Source of the DNA: Candidatus Fraserbacteria bacterium RBG_16_55_9
Lineage (GTDB): Bacteria > Bipolaricaulota > Bipolaricaulia > RBG-16-55-9
Reading direction: 5' to 3'
Assembly (NCBI GenBank): GCA_001778455.1
Contig: MFGX01000067.1
Coordinates: forward strand, 2,569-16,647
Length of the DNA stretch: 14,079 nt
The translations under genes were made by a program, and so were the position numbers. A model generated the notes under the pieces. It was not told the origin of the DNA. It worked only from the letters and a program-made list of their open reading frames with translations, and made no database searches. Of this stretch, positions 1 through 7,041 are shown in pieces. Position 1 is the stretch's first letter, and the number at the start of each line of letters is the position of its first letter.

Positions 1-603
1 TCCAGTCGCGCTCGAGAGCAAGCCCTCTACTGGCTGGATCGACTCTCGCTAGGGGATCGGTTTCAGAGCAAGCTGAAAGAGCTGTCCAAGGGAATGCAGC
101 AGAAGGTGCAGTTCATTGCTGCTATTGCTCACAAACCGGAGTTTGTCGTGCTCGATGAGCCGTTCTCGGGTCTCGATCCGGTCAACCAGGATCTCTTCCG
201 CGACTTCATCCGCGAGCTGGCTCAGCAGGGCATGACTGTCCTGCTCTCCTCGCACCAGATGAACTTGGTGGAGAGTCTCTGTGATCGGGTGTTCGTCATC
301 CATCGTGGGCAGAGAATTCTCTATGGAGATCTGGCTCAGATCAAGCGTGAATACGGAGAGAATATCGTCTGGTTACGGTATGCACCAATGGATCCGGAAC
401 AGATGCGGAGCTTGCTCTCTAGTAACGGGCAGACACGCATTGTCAACCTCGATCGCTCGCAAGCCGAATTGGCGCTCGCGAAAGGCAGCTCGCCCAACGA
501 GTTCTTGCGCGCTCTGGTTGATCGAGTGGAGATTGAGGAGCTTACGATCACAAAACCCTCGCTCCATCGGATCTTTGTGGAAATCGTACAGAGGAGCTCA
601 TGA
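1..603 (+). CDS. ABC transporter ATP-binding protein, 3' part (5' end outside window)
   Basis: ATPase subunit of an ABC exporter acting at the cytoplasmic face of the inner membrane. The reading frame is open from base 1, so the Walker A half lies upstream; 200 residues are visible. In fragment numbering I see the signature motif LSKGMQQK (28-35), Walker B FVVLDEP with Asp52 and catalytic Glu53, the D-loop SGLD (56-59) and the switch His85 in LLSSHQM. Residues from about 95 to the end match the C-terminal extension (DUF4162 type) common in drug and Na+ exporter ATPases of the NatA/CcmA class. The TGA stop overlaps the permease ATG (ATGA), so the two are translationally coupled. The substrate cannot be told from sequence; a NatA-like Na+ or drug exporter is the usual annotation. 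Confidence 0.95.
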   Translation, partial: SSRAREQALYWLDRLSLGDRFQSKLKELSKGMQQKVQFIAAIAHKPEFVVLDEPFSGLDPVNQDLFRDFIRELAQQGMTVLLSSHQMNLVESLCDRVFVIHRGQRILYGDLAQIKREYGENIVWLRYAPMDPEQMRSLLSSNGQTRIVNLDRSQAELALAKGSSPNEFLRALVDRVEIEELTITKPSLHRIFVEIVQRSS

Positions 604-1532
604 AGAACGTGCTGGCCATAGCCCAGTGGGAGTTCCAAGGGACCTTGCGGAATCGCCAGTTCGTTTACTTCACGGTCTTGTTCCCGTTGATCTTCTTGGG
701 AGCCAGCTTCTTGTCCATCTTGCTCCAGCCAGAGCTTAGGGGCGCGATCTCGGGCGTCGATCCTGAGACGCTCCGGCAGCAGTTAGCGACCACAACCGGA
801 GGCAATCCCCAACAGATCATCTCTACAGCGGTTGCCGTCGTCTTTGCGTTCATCTTCTTGTTTGTGGTGCTCTTCTCCGGTACGTTCGTATTGCAGAACA
901 TTGTGCGCGAGAAGCAAAGCCGAGTGGTGGAACTGCTCTTGTCCGCTGTCTCACCGAAAGAGCTCATCTACGGGAAGATCCTCGCGTTTGGTGCGTTGGG
1001 GTTGGTTCAGGTTCTGATCTGGGTGTTTGTGGGGCTGTCTGCTTTGCTGATCATTGGGCCCTATGCGAACATTCCAACATGGCCGCTCCTGGGACTTGTG
1101 TATGCGTATCTGCCTTGGGACAAGTTGCTGCTCTTTGGGCTTTATTTCGTCTTGGGCTATCTCTTCATCTCGTCTTTCTCCGCGGGGATGGGGGCTACGA
1201 TGACGGATGTCTTGAGTGGTCAGCAACTTCAGAGTCTGATCATCGCGCTGCCAACGGCTATGCCGTTTATGATCTTCAACGTCATCCTGACGGAACCAAA
1301 CGGTTTCCTGCCACAGCTCTTCAGCTTCATCCCCCCATCGATTCCTGGAACGATGATGCTGCGGCTGGCTATGGCGCCGGTTCCCGTTTGGGAAGTTGCT
1401 GTAAGCCTCTTGCTGCTCATCGTGAGCATTCTGATTGTGATGCGTCTTGGTGCTAAGGTCTTCGAGGTGGGGATTTTGATGTATGGCAAGTCTGCATCGC
1501 TGCGAGAGATCTGGCGCTGGGTGCGAGGATGA
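600..1532 (+). CDS. ABC-2 type transporter permease (NatB-like, compact)
   Basis: Membrane subunit partnering the ATPase just upstream, whose stop codon it overlaps (ATGA). It has 310 residues with about six hydrophobic segments, near 21-43, 77-99, 127-152, 170-195, 205-230 and 275-300. Between the second and third lies EKQSRVVELLLSAVSP (104-119), the amphipathic cytoplasmic coupling segment typical of ABC-2 permeases of the NatB group. NatB proteins are usually nearer 400 residues because of a long extracytoplasmic domain between helices 1 and 2; here that stretch is only about 33 residues (44-76), so this is a compact form. No third transporter gene follows: the next gene is convergent hicA after 43 bases. 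Family assignment is firm, substrate unknown. Confidence 0.92.
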   Translation: MKNVLAIAQWEFQGTLRNRQFVYFTVLFPLIFLGASFLSILLQPELRGAISGVDPETLRQQLATTTGGNPQQIISTAVAVVFAFIFLFVVLFSGTFVLQNIVREKQSRVVELLLSAVSPKELIYGKILAFGALGLVQVLIWVFVGLSALLIIGPYANIPTWPLLGLVYAYLPWDKLLLFGLYFVLGYLFISSFSAGMGATMTDVLSGQQLQSLIIALPTAMPFMIFNVILTEPNGFLPQLFSFIPPSIPGTMMLRLAMAPVPVWEVAVSLLLLIVSILIVMRLGAKVFEVGILMYGKSASLREIWRWVRG

Positions 1533-1575
1533 ATAACCTGATGAGCTTCCTTTTCTCTTTCTGTGGGGTTCCCAG

Positions 1576-1827
1576 CTACGTGAGCAATTTGAGACGTTTG
1601 AGGTCATCTTCTTCCCACTGAGCCTCATTCTCAATGATCTCTTTAAGTGTACCAATCTTGAGTGTTTGGCCTGGCTTGTGAACATGCATGGTGACGCGCC
1701 GACCATCATGATGGCGAAAGAGACGGGTCGCTCCCTTCTGTCGCTGCAGGATGAACCCGTCTTTCTCAAGAGCGGTAATGAGTTTGCGTGCTGTCAGGCC
1801 GAGGAGGTTGCTATAGTCAATGGCCAT
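1576..1827 (-). CDS. hicA: HicA-family (YcfA-like) toxin, catalytic His replaced
   Basis: 83-residue member of the HicA/YcfA family: small double-stranded-RNA-binding-fold mRNA interferases inhibited by HicB. The family pattern is clear in the helix ARKLITALEKDGF, then QKGATRLFRHHDGRRVT, a VH pair and GTLKEIIENEA. In active HicA proteins the turn after the first strand reads G-[SG]-H, the His being catalytic. Here it reads G-A-T, confirmed directly on the complementary strand (GGA GCG ACC, around 1729-1737). The protein may therefore be catalytically weak or dead, or use another residue. It follows hicB with a 5-base gap and no strong SD of its own, so it probably depends on translational coupling. 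Gene order is antitoxin first (hicBA). Convergent to the ABC permease. Confidence 0.82.
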   Translation of the reverse strand: MAIDYSNLLGLTARKLITALEKDGFILQRQKGATRLFRHHDGRRVTMHVHKPGQTLKIGTLKEIIENEAQWEEDDLKRLKLLT

Positions 1828-1832
1828 GCGGT

Positions 1833-2096
1833 CTAGACGGTGACGGTGATTAAGGGTTTGGTGCTGATCTTCACTTGAGGGCGTAGTTCATCTGGGATAG
1901 GTTCGCCTCGCTCTACCATGTCTTCCAGGATCAGCTCAACAGCGTTTCTCAGGTTCTCGAGCGCTTGTTGCTGAGAATCTCCCCACGCGTGGGCAGCGGG
2001 GAGGGCGGGAATGTAAGCGCGCCAGACGGCCTTCTCGTCTGGTTCCTCGGGCCACTTATCCTTCTCTAAGACAACCTTGAAGGTGTAGGACTTCAT
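1833..2096 (-). CDS. hicB: HicB-like antitoxin
   Basis: 87-residue HicB-like protein (HicB_lk/UPF0150 type), the presumed antitoxin of the HicA encoded immediately downstream. The partial RNase H-like fold is recognisable in VWRAYIPALPAAHAWGD, QQQALENLRNAVELILEDMV and RGEPIP. I chose the ATG at 2094-2096: AGGAGG on the minus strand lies 5 bases before it, whereas the GTG two codons upstream (2100-2102) would overlap that SD. The protein ends soon after the core fold. There is no C-terminal helix-turn-helix or ribbon-helix-helix domain of the kind many HicB proteins use for operator binding, so autoregulation, if any, would need another mode. A good promoter lies just upstream (2117-2145). Confidence 0.83.
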   Translation of the reverse strand: MKSYTFKVVLEKDKWPEEPDEKAVWRAYIPALPAAHAWGDSQQQALENLRNAVELILEDMVERGEPIPDELRPQVKISTKPLITVTV

Positions 2097-2116
2097 TTGC
2101 ACCTCCTCTGCCTATC

Positions 2117-2145
2117 ATCGTAATGAAAGATCTTAGCAGTGGCAA
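2117..2145 (-). promoter_or_regulatory. Promoter of hicBA
   Basis: Read on the minus strand: a -35 box TTGCCA (2140-2145, five of six consensus bases), a 17-base spacer, and a -10 box TACGAT (2117-2122, four of six). The expected start near 2110 gives a very short leader holding just the AGGAGG SD and the hicB ATG. Assigned from consensus only. Confidence 0.5.
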
Positions 2146-2202
2146 ACATGCTCTTCTCATCTTGACTTTGCTCTCTGGTAAGCTGTAGGAGTTATGTAGA
2201 TA

Positions 2203-2212
2203 AGGAGCTCCT
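2203..2212. repeat. 10-bp perfect palindrome in the hicB / exported-gene intergenic region
   Basis: AGGAGCTCCT is a perfect 10-bp palindrome in the divergent region between hicB and the exported protein gene at 2265. A dimeric repressor site is possible, but a palindrome of this length can occur by chance. The 168-base gap also has a -35-like TTGACT on the plus strand (2162-2167) with no convincing -10 box at the right distance. Confidence 0.25.
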
Positions 2213-2264
2213 ATATCGATTGATGTGAGTTGGATTCAATTTCGCACATGAGGAGGCGAGCAAC

Positions 2265-3683
2265 ATGCGCAGTCGCATCGGGCTTTCAATTCTTCTGATC
2301 ATCTTGGCGTTGGTGTCACAAGGAGGGGCGCAGCAGACGGAGTCCGTATCTATCTCGATTACCTCTCCAGCAGATGGTTACATCACGGTCTCTTCAGAGG
2401 TCGAGATTCAGGGAGTAGCTTCCGTAACGAGAACGGGTATTGAGATCATTATGGTCATCGTCAGCGTAAACGGCGAAGCTCAAAAAGTAGCTCTTAATAG
2501 CGACGGAACTTTCAAGACAACAGTAGCGTTGGAGAACGGAAAGAACCTCATCTCCGCTATTGCAATCACGGCGGACAAAGAGCTGGGTTCTGCAAAGATT
2601 AATGTCACGCGTCAGAATCCTATGCTATTCTTCGACGACTTTGAAGGGAATCGCCCAAACTCAGCTTGGGCTGCTGGCTCAGGAACCTGGTCCATTGAAG
2701 GCGGGTTCTATGTGGTTCCCCAGCATTGGGCAGATGCATACACTTACGTTCTGACACCCGACAGTACATCTTGGCAAGACTATGCGGTAGAGGTGAATGT
2801 AATCAACGCGCATCGAACATACAGAGCAGGAATCGTCGTACGAGCTCAAGATCACTTGAACAAGATCTTCCTCATGTGGCAGAATGACTCCTGGCTTTGC
2901 TGGATTGTGGTTAAGAACAATAGGGGGAGTGATTGCATGGGCCAAGTGGGGCCGGGTCTGACGGACACCGTTCATCTCAGAGTCGAAGTTGTCGGAGATA
3001 CCTACACAGCCTACGTGAACGGCATCAAGAGAACATCAATACAGGATACTACATTCAGAAAAGGTATGCCTGGTCTAATGGTTCAGAATCGGGAATGGAT
3101 TGCATTCGACAACTTCAAGGTCGAGAGCCTGGAACCCGGAACTCCCACGACGATCGCGGAAGTACCGCAGCCTCTGCCTCCCCAGCAACCGGCAGAGCAG
3201 ACTACTCCCTCTGCGCCAACATCCTCGACAGATTTGCAAGACATCAATAACCGTCTCAACGGCTTGGAGCCCAGAGTCGCTACCCTAGAGACACACGCTG
3301 AACAACACGGCAGCCATCTGAGCAATCTGGAGAACAGAATCTCAAGCTGGGGGCAGGACATCTCTTCACTTAAAGCAACGGTAGCAAATTTAGGTGGCGA
3401 GCATCAAAAATTCACTACGCAAGTTCAGGAGATCGCTGGGCGTGTAGAGGTGTTAGAAAAGCAGCCTGCTCCTGGTCTGCCTCCAGACATGAATGCACGT
3501 ATGCAGGCCATCCAACAAAGCTTGGCAACAATCGGACAAACAGTGAAAGAGAGCCGCGCTGAGATAAGTGAGTTGCGAGGGGAACTTCAAGGTGCGAAGA
3601 GCTCAGCTCAGCTTGGACTCATGGCCGGAATTGCAGGAGCGGCGTTGGCCCTGTTAATAGCATTGGGCATCCTGAGGCTCTAA
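2265..3683 (+). CDS. Exported Ig-like / LamG-like protein with coiled coil and C-terminal membrane anchor
   Basis: 472 residues, no specific function recognised. The N-terminal signal peptide (MRSR then a hydrophobic core to about 18) probably cleaves after Gly-Gly-Ala22. Residues 27-118 look like a bacterial Ig-like/glucodextranase-B-type beta domain (ITSPADG, VSVNGE, LNSDGTF, LENGKNLI). Residues 119-288 resemble a concanavalin/LamG-like jelly roll (FFDDFEGN, GTWSIEGGFY, YAVEVNV, HLRVEVVGDTYTAYVNG, GLMVQN, IAFDNFKVE). A Pro/Gln/Thr-rich linker (about 290-320) leads into a heptad-patterned coiled coil (323-447), then a single hydrophobic helix (450-470) with only a short Arg-Leu tail. It is therefore likely anchored by its C-terminus with the binding domains outside the cytoplasm. 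The ATG has GAGGAGG about 9 bases upstream. It is probably monocistronic. Confidence 0.85.
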   Translation: MRSRIGLSILLIILALVSQGGAQQTESVSISITSPADGYITVSSEVEIQGVASVTRTGIEIIMVIVSVNGEAQKVALNSDGTFKTTVALENGKNLISAIAITADKELGSAKINVTRQNPMLFFDDFEGNRPNSAWAAGSGTWSIEGGFYVVPQHWADAYTYVLTPDSTSWQDYAVEVNVINAHRTYRAGIVVRAQDHLNKIFLMWQNDSWLCWIVVKNNRGSDCMGQVGPGLTDTVHLRVEVVGDTYTAYVNGIKRTSIQDTTFRKGMPGLMVQNREWIAFDNFKVESLEPGTPTTIAEVPQPLPPQQPAEQTTPSAPTSSTDLQDINNRLNGLEPRVATLETHAEQHGSHLSNLENRISSWGQDISSLKATVANLGGEHQKFTTQVQEIAGRVEVLEKQPAPGLPPDMNARMQAIQQSLATIGQTVKESRAEISELRGELQGAKSSAQLGLMAGIAGAALALLIALGILRL

Positions 3684-3733
3684 CCAGAAAGCAGAGATAT
3701 TCGCACCGCCTTAGGTGAACTGATCTGCAGCGC

Positions 3734-3762
3734 TTGCTTGAGAGTAAGAGCTTTGGTATGAT
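3734..3762 (+). promoter_or_regulatory. Promoter of the antitoxin-mazF-phosphodiesterase operon
   Basis: -35 TTGCTT (3734-3739; three of six consensus bases), 17-base spacer, -10 TATGAT (3757-3762; five of six). The inferred start near 3769 leaves a leader of about 14 bases containing the AGGAGG SD, the same tight layout as the hicBA leader. Antitoxin autoregulation at this site is plausible, but no clear operator repeat is visible. Confidence 0.5.
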
Positions 3763-3782
3763 GTTCGGTAGGAGGATGTGCG

Positions 3783-4043
3783 ATGAAAGCACGGGTGACC
3801 CTGACGCTAGATCCTGAGTGCGTGGAGTTTCTGGATGAGATGGCTCACTACCACAAGATGAGTCGCAGCGCTGTCTTAGAAGCCCTGCTCAAGGAATATG
3901 AGCGTCACTGCGAAGAAGAAGATCTAGCTCAGCATGCCCAGGAGTTCTTCTCCGAAACCGAAACACGGGAAGAGACTGCTGAACGCCGCGCCTGGGAGAA
4001 ACTGAGTCTGGAGGTCTTGTCCCGTGGCGCGGAGGCTGACTAG
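3783..4043 (+). CDS. Ribbon-helix-helix antitoxin (MazE/CopG-type)
   Basis: 86-residue DNA-binding antitoxin. The N-terminus has the RHH layout: strand RVTLTLD (4-10), helix CVEFLDEMAHYH, the turn KMSRS, and the second helix AVLEALLKEYERH. The remainder is a highly acidic, probably flexible tail (EEEDL, SETETREETAER) of the kind that wraps around a MazF dimer. Start ATG with AGGAGG 6 bases upstream. The 3' end overlaps mazF by 20 bases, typical of antitoxin-toxin pairs, so expression is coupled. It most likely represses its own operon through the RHH dimer; that is family knowledge, not seen here. Confidence 0.87.
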   Translation: MKARVTLTLDPECVEFLDEMAHYHKMSRSAVLEALLKEYERHCEEEDLAQHAQEFFSETETREETAERRAWEKLSLEVLSRGAEAD

Positions 4044-4371
4044 CTCGCAGCCGAGACGCGGCGAAGTCTGGCTTGTCCACATCCCTGGCGAGCGCAAGCA
4101 GCGACCTTGCGTGATCTTATCTGCGGATTGGCTCAACCGCTTCGCCCGTGACGTGATGGCGGTTCCGATCACGACAGTAGCACGGGGGGCTTTCCCCACG
4201 CGGGTGGAGCTTCCTGCGGGTGAGGGCGGTCTGAAGGAGCAGAGCTGGGTCAAGTGCGATCAAGTGACGACCATTGAAGAAGGTCATCTAGGACGGGCAC
4301 CCCTGGGCCAGCTCAGCCTGGAAAAGCTGGCTGAGATTGAGAGCGCAGTGCGTAAGGCTTTAGACTTGTGA
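4024..4371 (+). CDS. mazF: MazF/PemK-family mRNA interferase toxin
   Basis: 115-residue endoribonuclease toxin of the PemK/MazF fold. Family motifs are in order: RGEVWLV (12-18), KQRPCVILS (25-33), VPITT (47-51), PTRVELP, and LKEQSWVKCDQVTTI. The presumed catalytic pair is Arg27 and Thr50, spaced 23 residues apart as in the Bacillus EndoA enzyme (Arg25/Thr48), so unlike the HicA nearby this toxin looks intact. The GTG start at 4024 is supported by GGAGGT at 4010-4015 with an 8-base spacer, inside the antitoxin gene. The stop codon overlaps the GTG of the next gene (GTGA), tying a phosphodiesterase gene to the module. Confidence 0.92.
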   Translation: MARRLTSSQPRRGEVWLVHIPGERKQRPCVILSADWLNRFARDVMAVPITTVARGAFPTRVELPAGEGGLKEQSWVKCDQVTTIEEGHLGRAPLGQLSLEKLAEIESAVRKALDL

Positions 4372-5657
4372 TCTTTAAGAAAGCTGGGGCAACACAGATC
4401 GAGGCCGAGATTCGATCCCAACGTCTTGCCATTCTCGACGATCAAATCCAGCCAGGAGAATTCATCCTGCCTGACTTTGAAAGATACTCGCTCGTCAATC
4501 TGGCCAATACCGTGCTTGAGCGTTTTGGACTCCCGACAAACCACCCCCCCTTGCCGAAGGAGCTATTACCCGCAAAGCATGAGGTTCAGAAAGTCGTGCT
4601 GCTACTGATTGATGCTCTGGGCTATTGTCAGCTCGTGCGCTTCTTGGATCGCGAGCCTGATTCACTCTTTTGCCGACTCACTGCGCACGGGCGCTTCATG
4701 CCCCTCACTTCAATCTTTCCCTCAACGACCACGGCCTCTCTAGCAACTCTTCATACGGGCCTTACTCCCCAAGAACACGGAATCCTCGGCTATCGGCTCT
4801 TTCTTAAAGAATTTGGGATGATCGCCAACATGATCCGGCTCAGCCCCCTGCGAGAACCAGCCAGCGATAGACTCTTCACGATGGGCCTGAAGCCAAAGAA
4901 GTTTCTGGGCTGCGCCACTCTTCACGATCGACTCCGACAAGTGGGTGTCCGCTCCTATGTGTCGCTCAAGCAGATCTACGTGCGAAGCGGCCTCTCGCGG
5001 TTGCTTAGCCCTAAGGCAGCTACTGCCATGCCCTTTGCGAACTCATCGGACATGAGCGTCCTACTGAGAAAGATCTTGGAGCGGCCCAACGAGAGAGCAT
5101 TTCTCTTCGTCTATTGGGATGCGCTGGACGAGATCGCCCACCGTTATGGACCGGAGAGCGAGGAGTGGGAGACCGAACTCAGAAGCCTGGCATATACGCT
5201 GGAGCAGGCTTGCTTGGGGGATCTGGAAGCTCCGTTTTTGAAGCATACGCTCTTCTTCATCGCAGCCGATCATGGTCAGCTTCGGGTCGTACCGAAACAC
5301 GAAGTAATGCGACTGACGCGTCTTCCCAAGCTGAAGCAGAGCCTGCTCATCCCACCGACGGGTGAATACCGTGCGACATATCTCTACGCAAAAGCCGGAA
5401 GACTCACGGAGCTCGAAAGCGGGTTGCGGGAAGGATTTGGAGATCGTCTGGTCGTCCTGCGCTCTCGGGAGGCGCTCGAGGCAGGTCTCTTCGGGCGAGG
5501 GTCGATTCATCGCGAAACGTTGGATCGGATTGGCGATCTGATCGCCATCCCTCGCGGGACTCAGGCGCTCTATTGGCCTCATGATTCCTACAGCCTCATT
5601 GGTCGTCATGGAGGTCTCACCGATGAGGAAATGCTTGTGCCTCTTATTGCCTTCTAG
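4368..5657 (+). CDS. Alkaline phosphatase superfamily phosphodiesterase / nucleotide pyrophosphatase-like
   Basis: 429-residue metal-dependent phosphohydrolase of the type I phosphodiesterase/NPP branch (PF01663-like). The two-metal site appears complete: Asp82 in LLIDALGY, the nucleophile Thr121 in FPSTTTAS followed by LHTGL, Asp254 and His258 in ALDEIAH, Asp301-His302 in AADHG, and His414 in GRHGGLT. There is no signal peptide or membrane segment, so it is probably cytoplasmic, which is less common than secreted relatives. The first about 70 residues are an unassigned extension. The GTG start overlaps the mazF stop (GTGA) with no other convincing start, so it is co-translated with the toxin. 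Substrate unknown; nucleotides, phosphonates or phospholipid head groups are all handled by the superfamily. Confidence 0.87.
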   Translation: MIFKKAGATQIEAEIRSQRLAILDDQIQPGEFILPDFERYSLVNLANTVLERFGLPTNHPPLPKELLPAKHEVQKVVLLLIDALGYCQLVRFLDREPDSLFCRLTAHGRFMPLTSIFPSTTTASLATLHTGLTPQEHGILGYRLFLKEFGMIANMIRLSPLREPASDRLFTMGLKPKKFLGCATLHDRLRQVGVRSYVSLKQIYVRSGLSRLLSPKAATAMPFANSSDMSVLLRKILERPNERAFLFVYWDALDEIAHRYGPESEEWETELRSLAYTLEQACLGDLEAPFLKHTLFFIAADHGQLRVVPKHEVMRLTRLPKLKQSLLIPPTGEYRATYLYAKAGRLTELESGLREGFGDRLVVLRSREALEAGLFGRGSIHRETLDRIGDLIAIPRGTQALYWPHDSYSLIGRHGGLTDEEMLVPLIAF

Positions 5658-5685
5658 GTGAGGCGGCAACATTCACACAACCATC

Positions 5686-7041
5686 ATGAACATCTCAAAG
5701 CGTGAACTGGCAATTCTCTGGCTCATAAGTCTTGTCATGTTGAGCGGCTGCTCTGCTCCCAATCAATCACCCACAGCGAAGATCACCAATCCTCAAGAAG
5801 GAGTTTCTCAAGGGAGCATAGTAGAATTTCAAGGCCATGCCAGTGACCCAGACGGTCGTATCCAGACGTATCACTGGAGTTTTGGGGATGGGGAGACGAA
5901 TGGTGACCTCCAGCCGACTCACACATACGCTCAGAGCGGTGAATATCGCGTTGAGTTCAGCGTGACGGATGACCGCAGCACGAGCGCGCGCGATGCGATG
6001 ACCATTCAAGTGCAAGTAGGCCCAAAGGCTATCGCCACGCTCCGTCCCGCCCAGAGTGATGCTATGGTCATCTTGCAACACATCAGCGGTGAGGCTCCCT
6101 TGACTGTTGCCTTCGATGGTTTGCGCTCTACAGCAGAACCTGGCGCAAACATCGCCATCTGGGAATGGGATTTTGGGGATGGCGAGAAGGAGATGGAGCC
6201 AAGTCCTGTTCACATCTACACTCGAAGCGGCGAATATCAGCCCGTCCTCACCGTGACGGATGACCGGGGCCGGGCGAGCCAAGCCGAGCTGAGTGTGCAG
6301 GTTTCTTCTTATGAAGCTGTCGAAGCAACTCTTCAGGTGAAGGATCTGACGCTCCGCTACGCGTTGTACGATAAACAGACCAAGACGGCCTCTGCCGGAC
6401 CCTCCATGATCTACCAGTACGTAGTGGATGCTCCGCGCAAGTTGACCGAGGAAGAGATACGAGCCGTGCTCGAGGATATCGTAAAGAACGCACAGCAGCG
6501 CCCTCGGGTCAGCCGCATCACTGCCTATCTCTTCTCGAAAACCAAGACGAACTTCATGGTTCCGCGCGATTACGATCACTATCTGGGAAATGCAGTTTGG
6601 GACAATACAGAACTTCCTGAAAAGGCGTTTTCTTTCTCTGTCAGTCGTGCATATCTTTCGGGAAAGACGATGGCCGTCTTGGGGTATACGATCCGAGAAG
6701 ATCTGCTCAAATCAGACGATTCCGACTGTGGCGAGCTTTGTGAGAGCCACCGCATTGCACTTGTGGAGATCGCGATTCAGGATGAGCCAATCTGTCGTGG
6801 GCTCCTGCTCAACACGATCCGTGAGATCGCGCGCTGGCGCTTGAGTGCGGATTATGATGGATTCCTAGTCAACGTATACTCGAAGGACGGCAGCCAATCG
6901 CTGGCTCAGGTGCTTGGCATGCGTGGACAAAGCCTTACTATTCAGCAATTGCCCACGAAGAAATTCATCAACCTGCCGAGTCAGTGGGATGTGAAGGATC
7001 AAGCACTCTGGATTCACTTCGGTCAGGCCCCTGCCTGCTGA
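5686..7041 (+). CDS. Lipoprotein with two PKD domains and an unassigned C-terminal domain
   Basis: 451 residues. Signal peptide with lipobox LSGC puts the lipidated residue at Cys22; the +2 Ser suggests outer-membrane rather than inner-membrane retention if the cell is diderm. Two PKD beta-sandwich domains follow, about 28-108 and 112-206, each with the hallmark (YHWSFGDGE and WEWDFGDGE) and a TVTDD-type strand. The C-terminal half (210-451) is not recognised. It has a Cys pair in DCGEL-C, another Cys near CRGL, and a final Cys as last residue. It starts 28 bases after the phosphodiesterase stop, with only a distant GAGG as SD, so the start is less certain than elsewhere. It is probably read from the same transcript and overlaps the convergent deacetylase gene by 19 bases at the 3' end. 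Confidence 0.85.
   Translation: MNISKRELAILWLISLVMLSGCSAPNQSPTAKITNPQEGVSQGSIVEFQGHASDPDGRIQTYHWSFGDGETNGDLQPTHTYAQSGEYRVEFSVTDDRSTSARDAMTIQVQVGPKAIATLRPAQSDAMVILQHISGEAPLTVAFDGLRSTAEPGANIAIWEWDFGDGEKEMEPSPVHIYTRSGEYQPVLTVTDDRGRASQAELSVQVSSYEAVEATLQVKDLTLRYALYDKQTKTASAGPSMIYQYVVDAPRKLTEEEIRAVLEDIVKNAQQRPRVSRITAYLFSKTKTNFMVPRDYDHYLGNAVWDNTELPEKAFSFSVSRAYLSGKTMAVLGYTIREDLLKSDDSDCGELCESHRIALVEIAIQDEPICRGLLLNTIREIARWRLSADYDGFLVNVYSKDGSQSLAQVLGMRGQSLTIQQLPTKKFINLPSQWDVKDQALWIHFGQAPAC

Noticed and set aside
1558..1576. Terminator between the ABC permease and hicA
   Set aside because: CTGTGGGGTTCCCAG can form only about five pairs with a bulge, and no T-run follows on either strand.
951..1769. 272-residue open frame on the minus strand
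   Set aside because: It lies antisense to the ABC permease and runs into hicA in another frame; its Arg/Gln/His-rich, low-complexity sequence has no family signature.
2097..2102. GTG start of hicB two codons upstream
   Set aside because: The GTG overlaps the AGGAGG SD that serves the ATG at 2094-2096.
2162..2191. Plus-strand promoter for the exported gene starting at TTGACT
   Set aside because: No acceptable -10 box lies 16-19 bases downstream (best TAGGAG, three of six).
5878..6185. Short direct repeat TTTTGGGGATGG (two copies)
   Set aside because: It encodes the FGDG core of the two PKD domains, so it reflects domain homology and not a DNA repeat with its own role.
5767..6579. 270-residue open frame on the minus strand
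   Set aside because: Antisense to the PKD lipoprotein, which has a signal peptide and two PKD motifs; the shadow frame has no recognisable domain.
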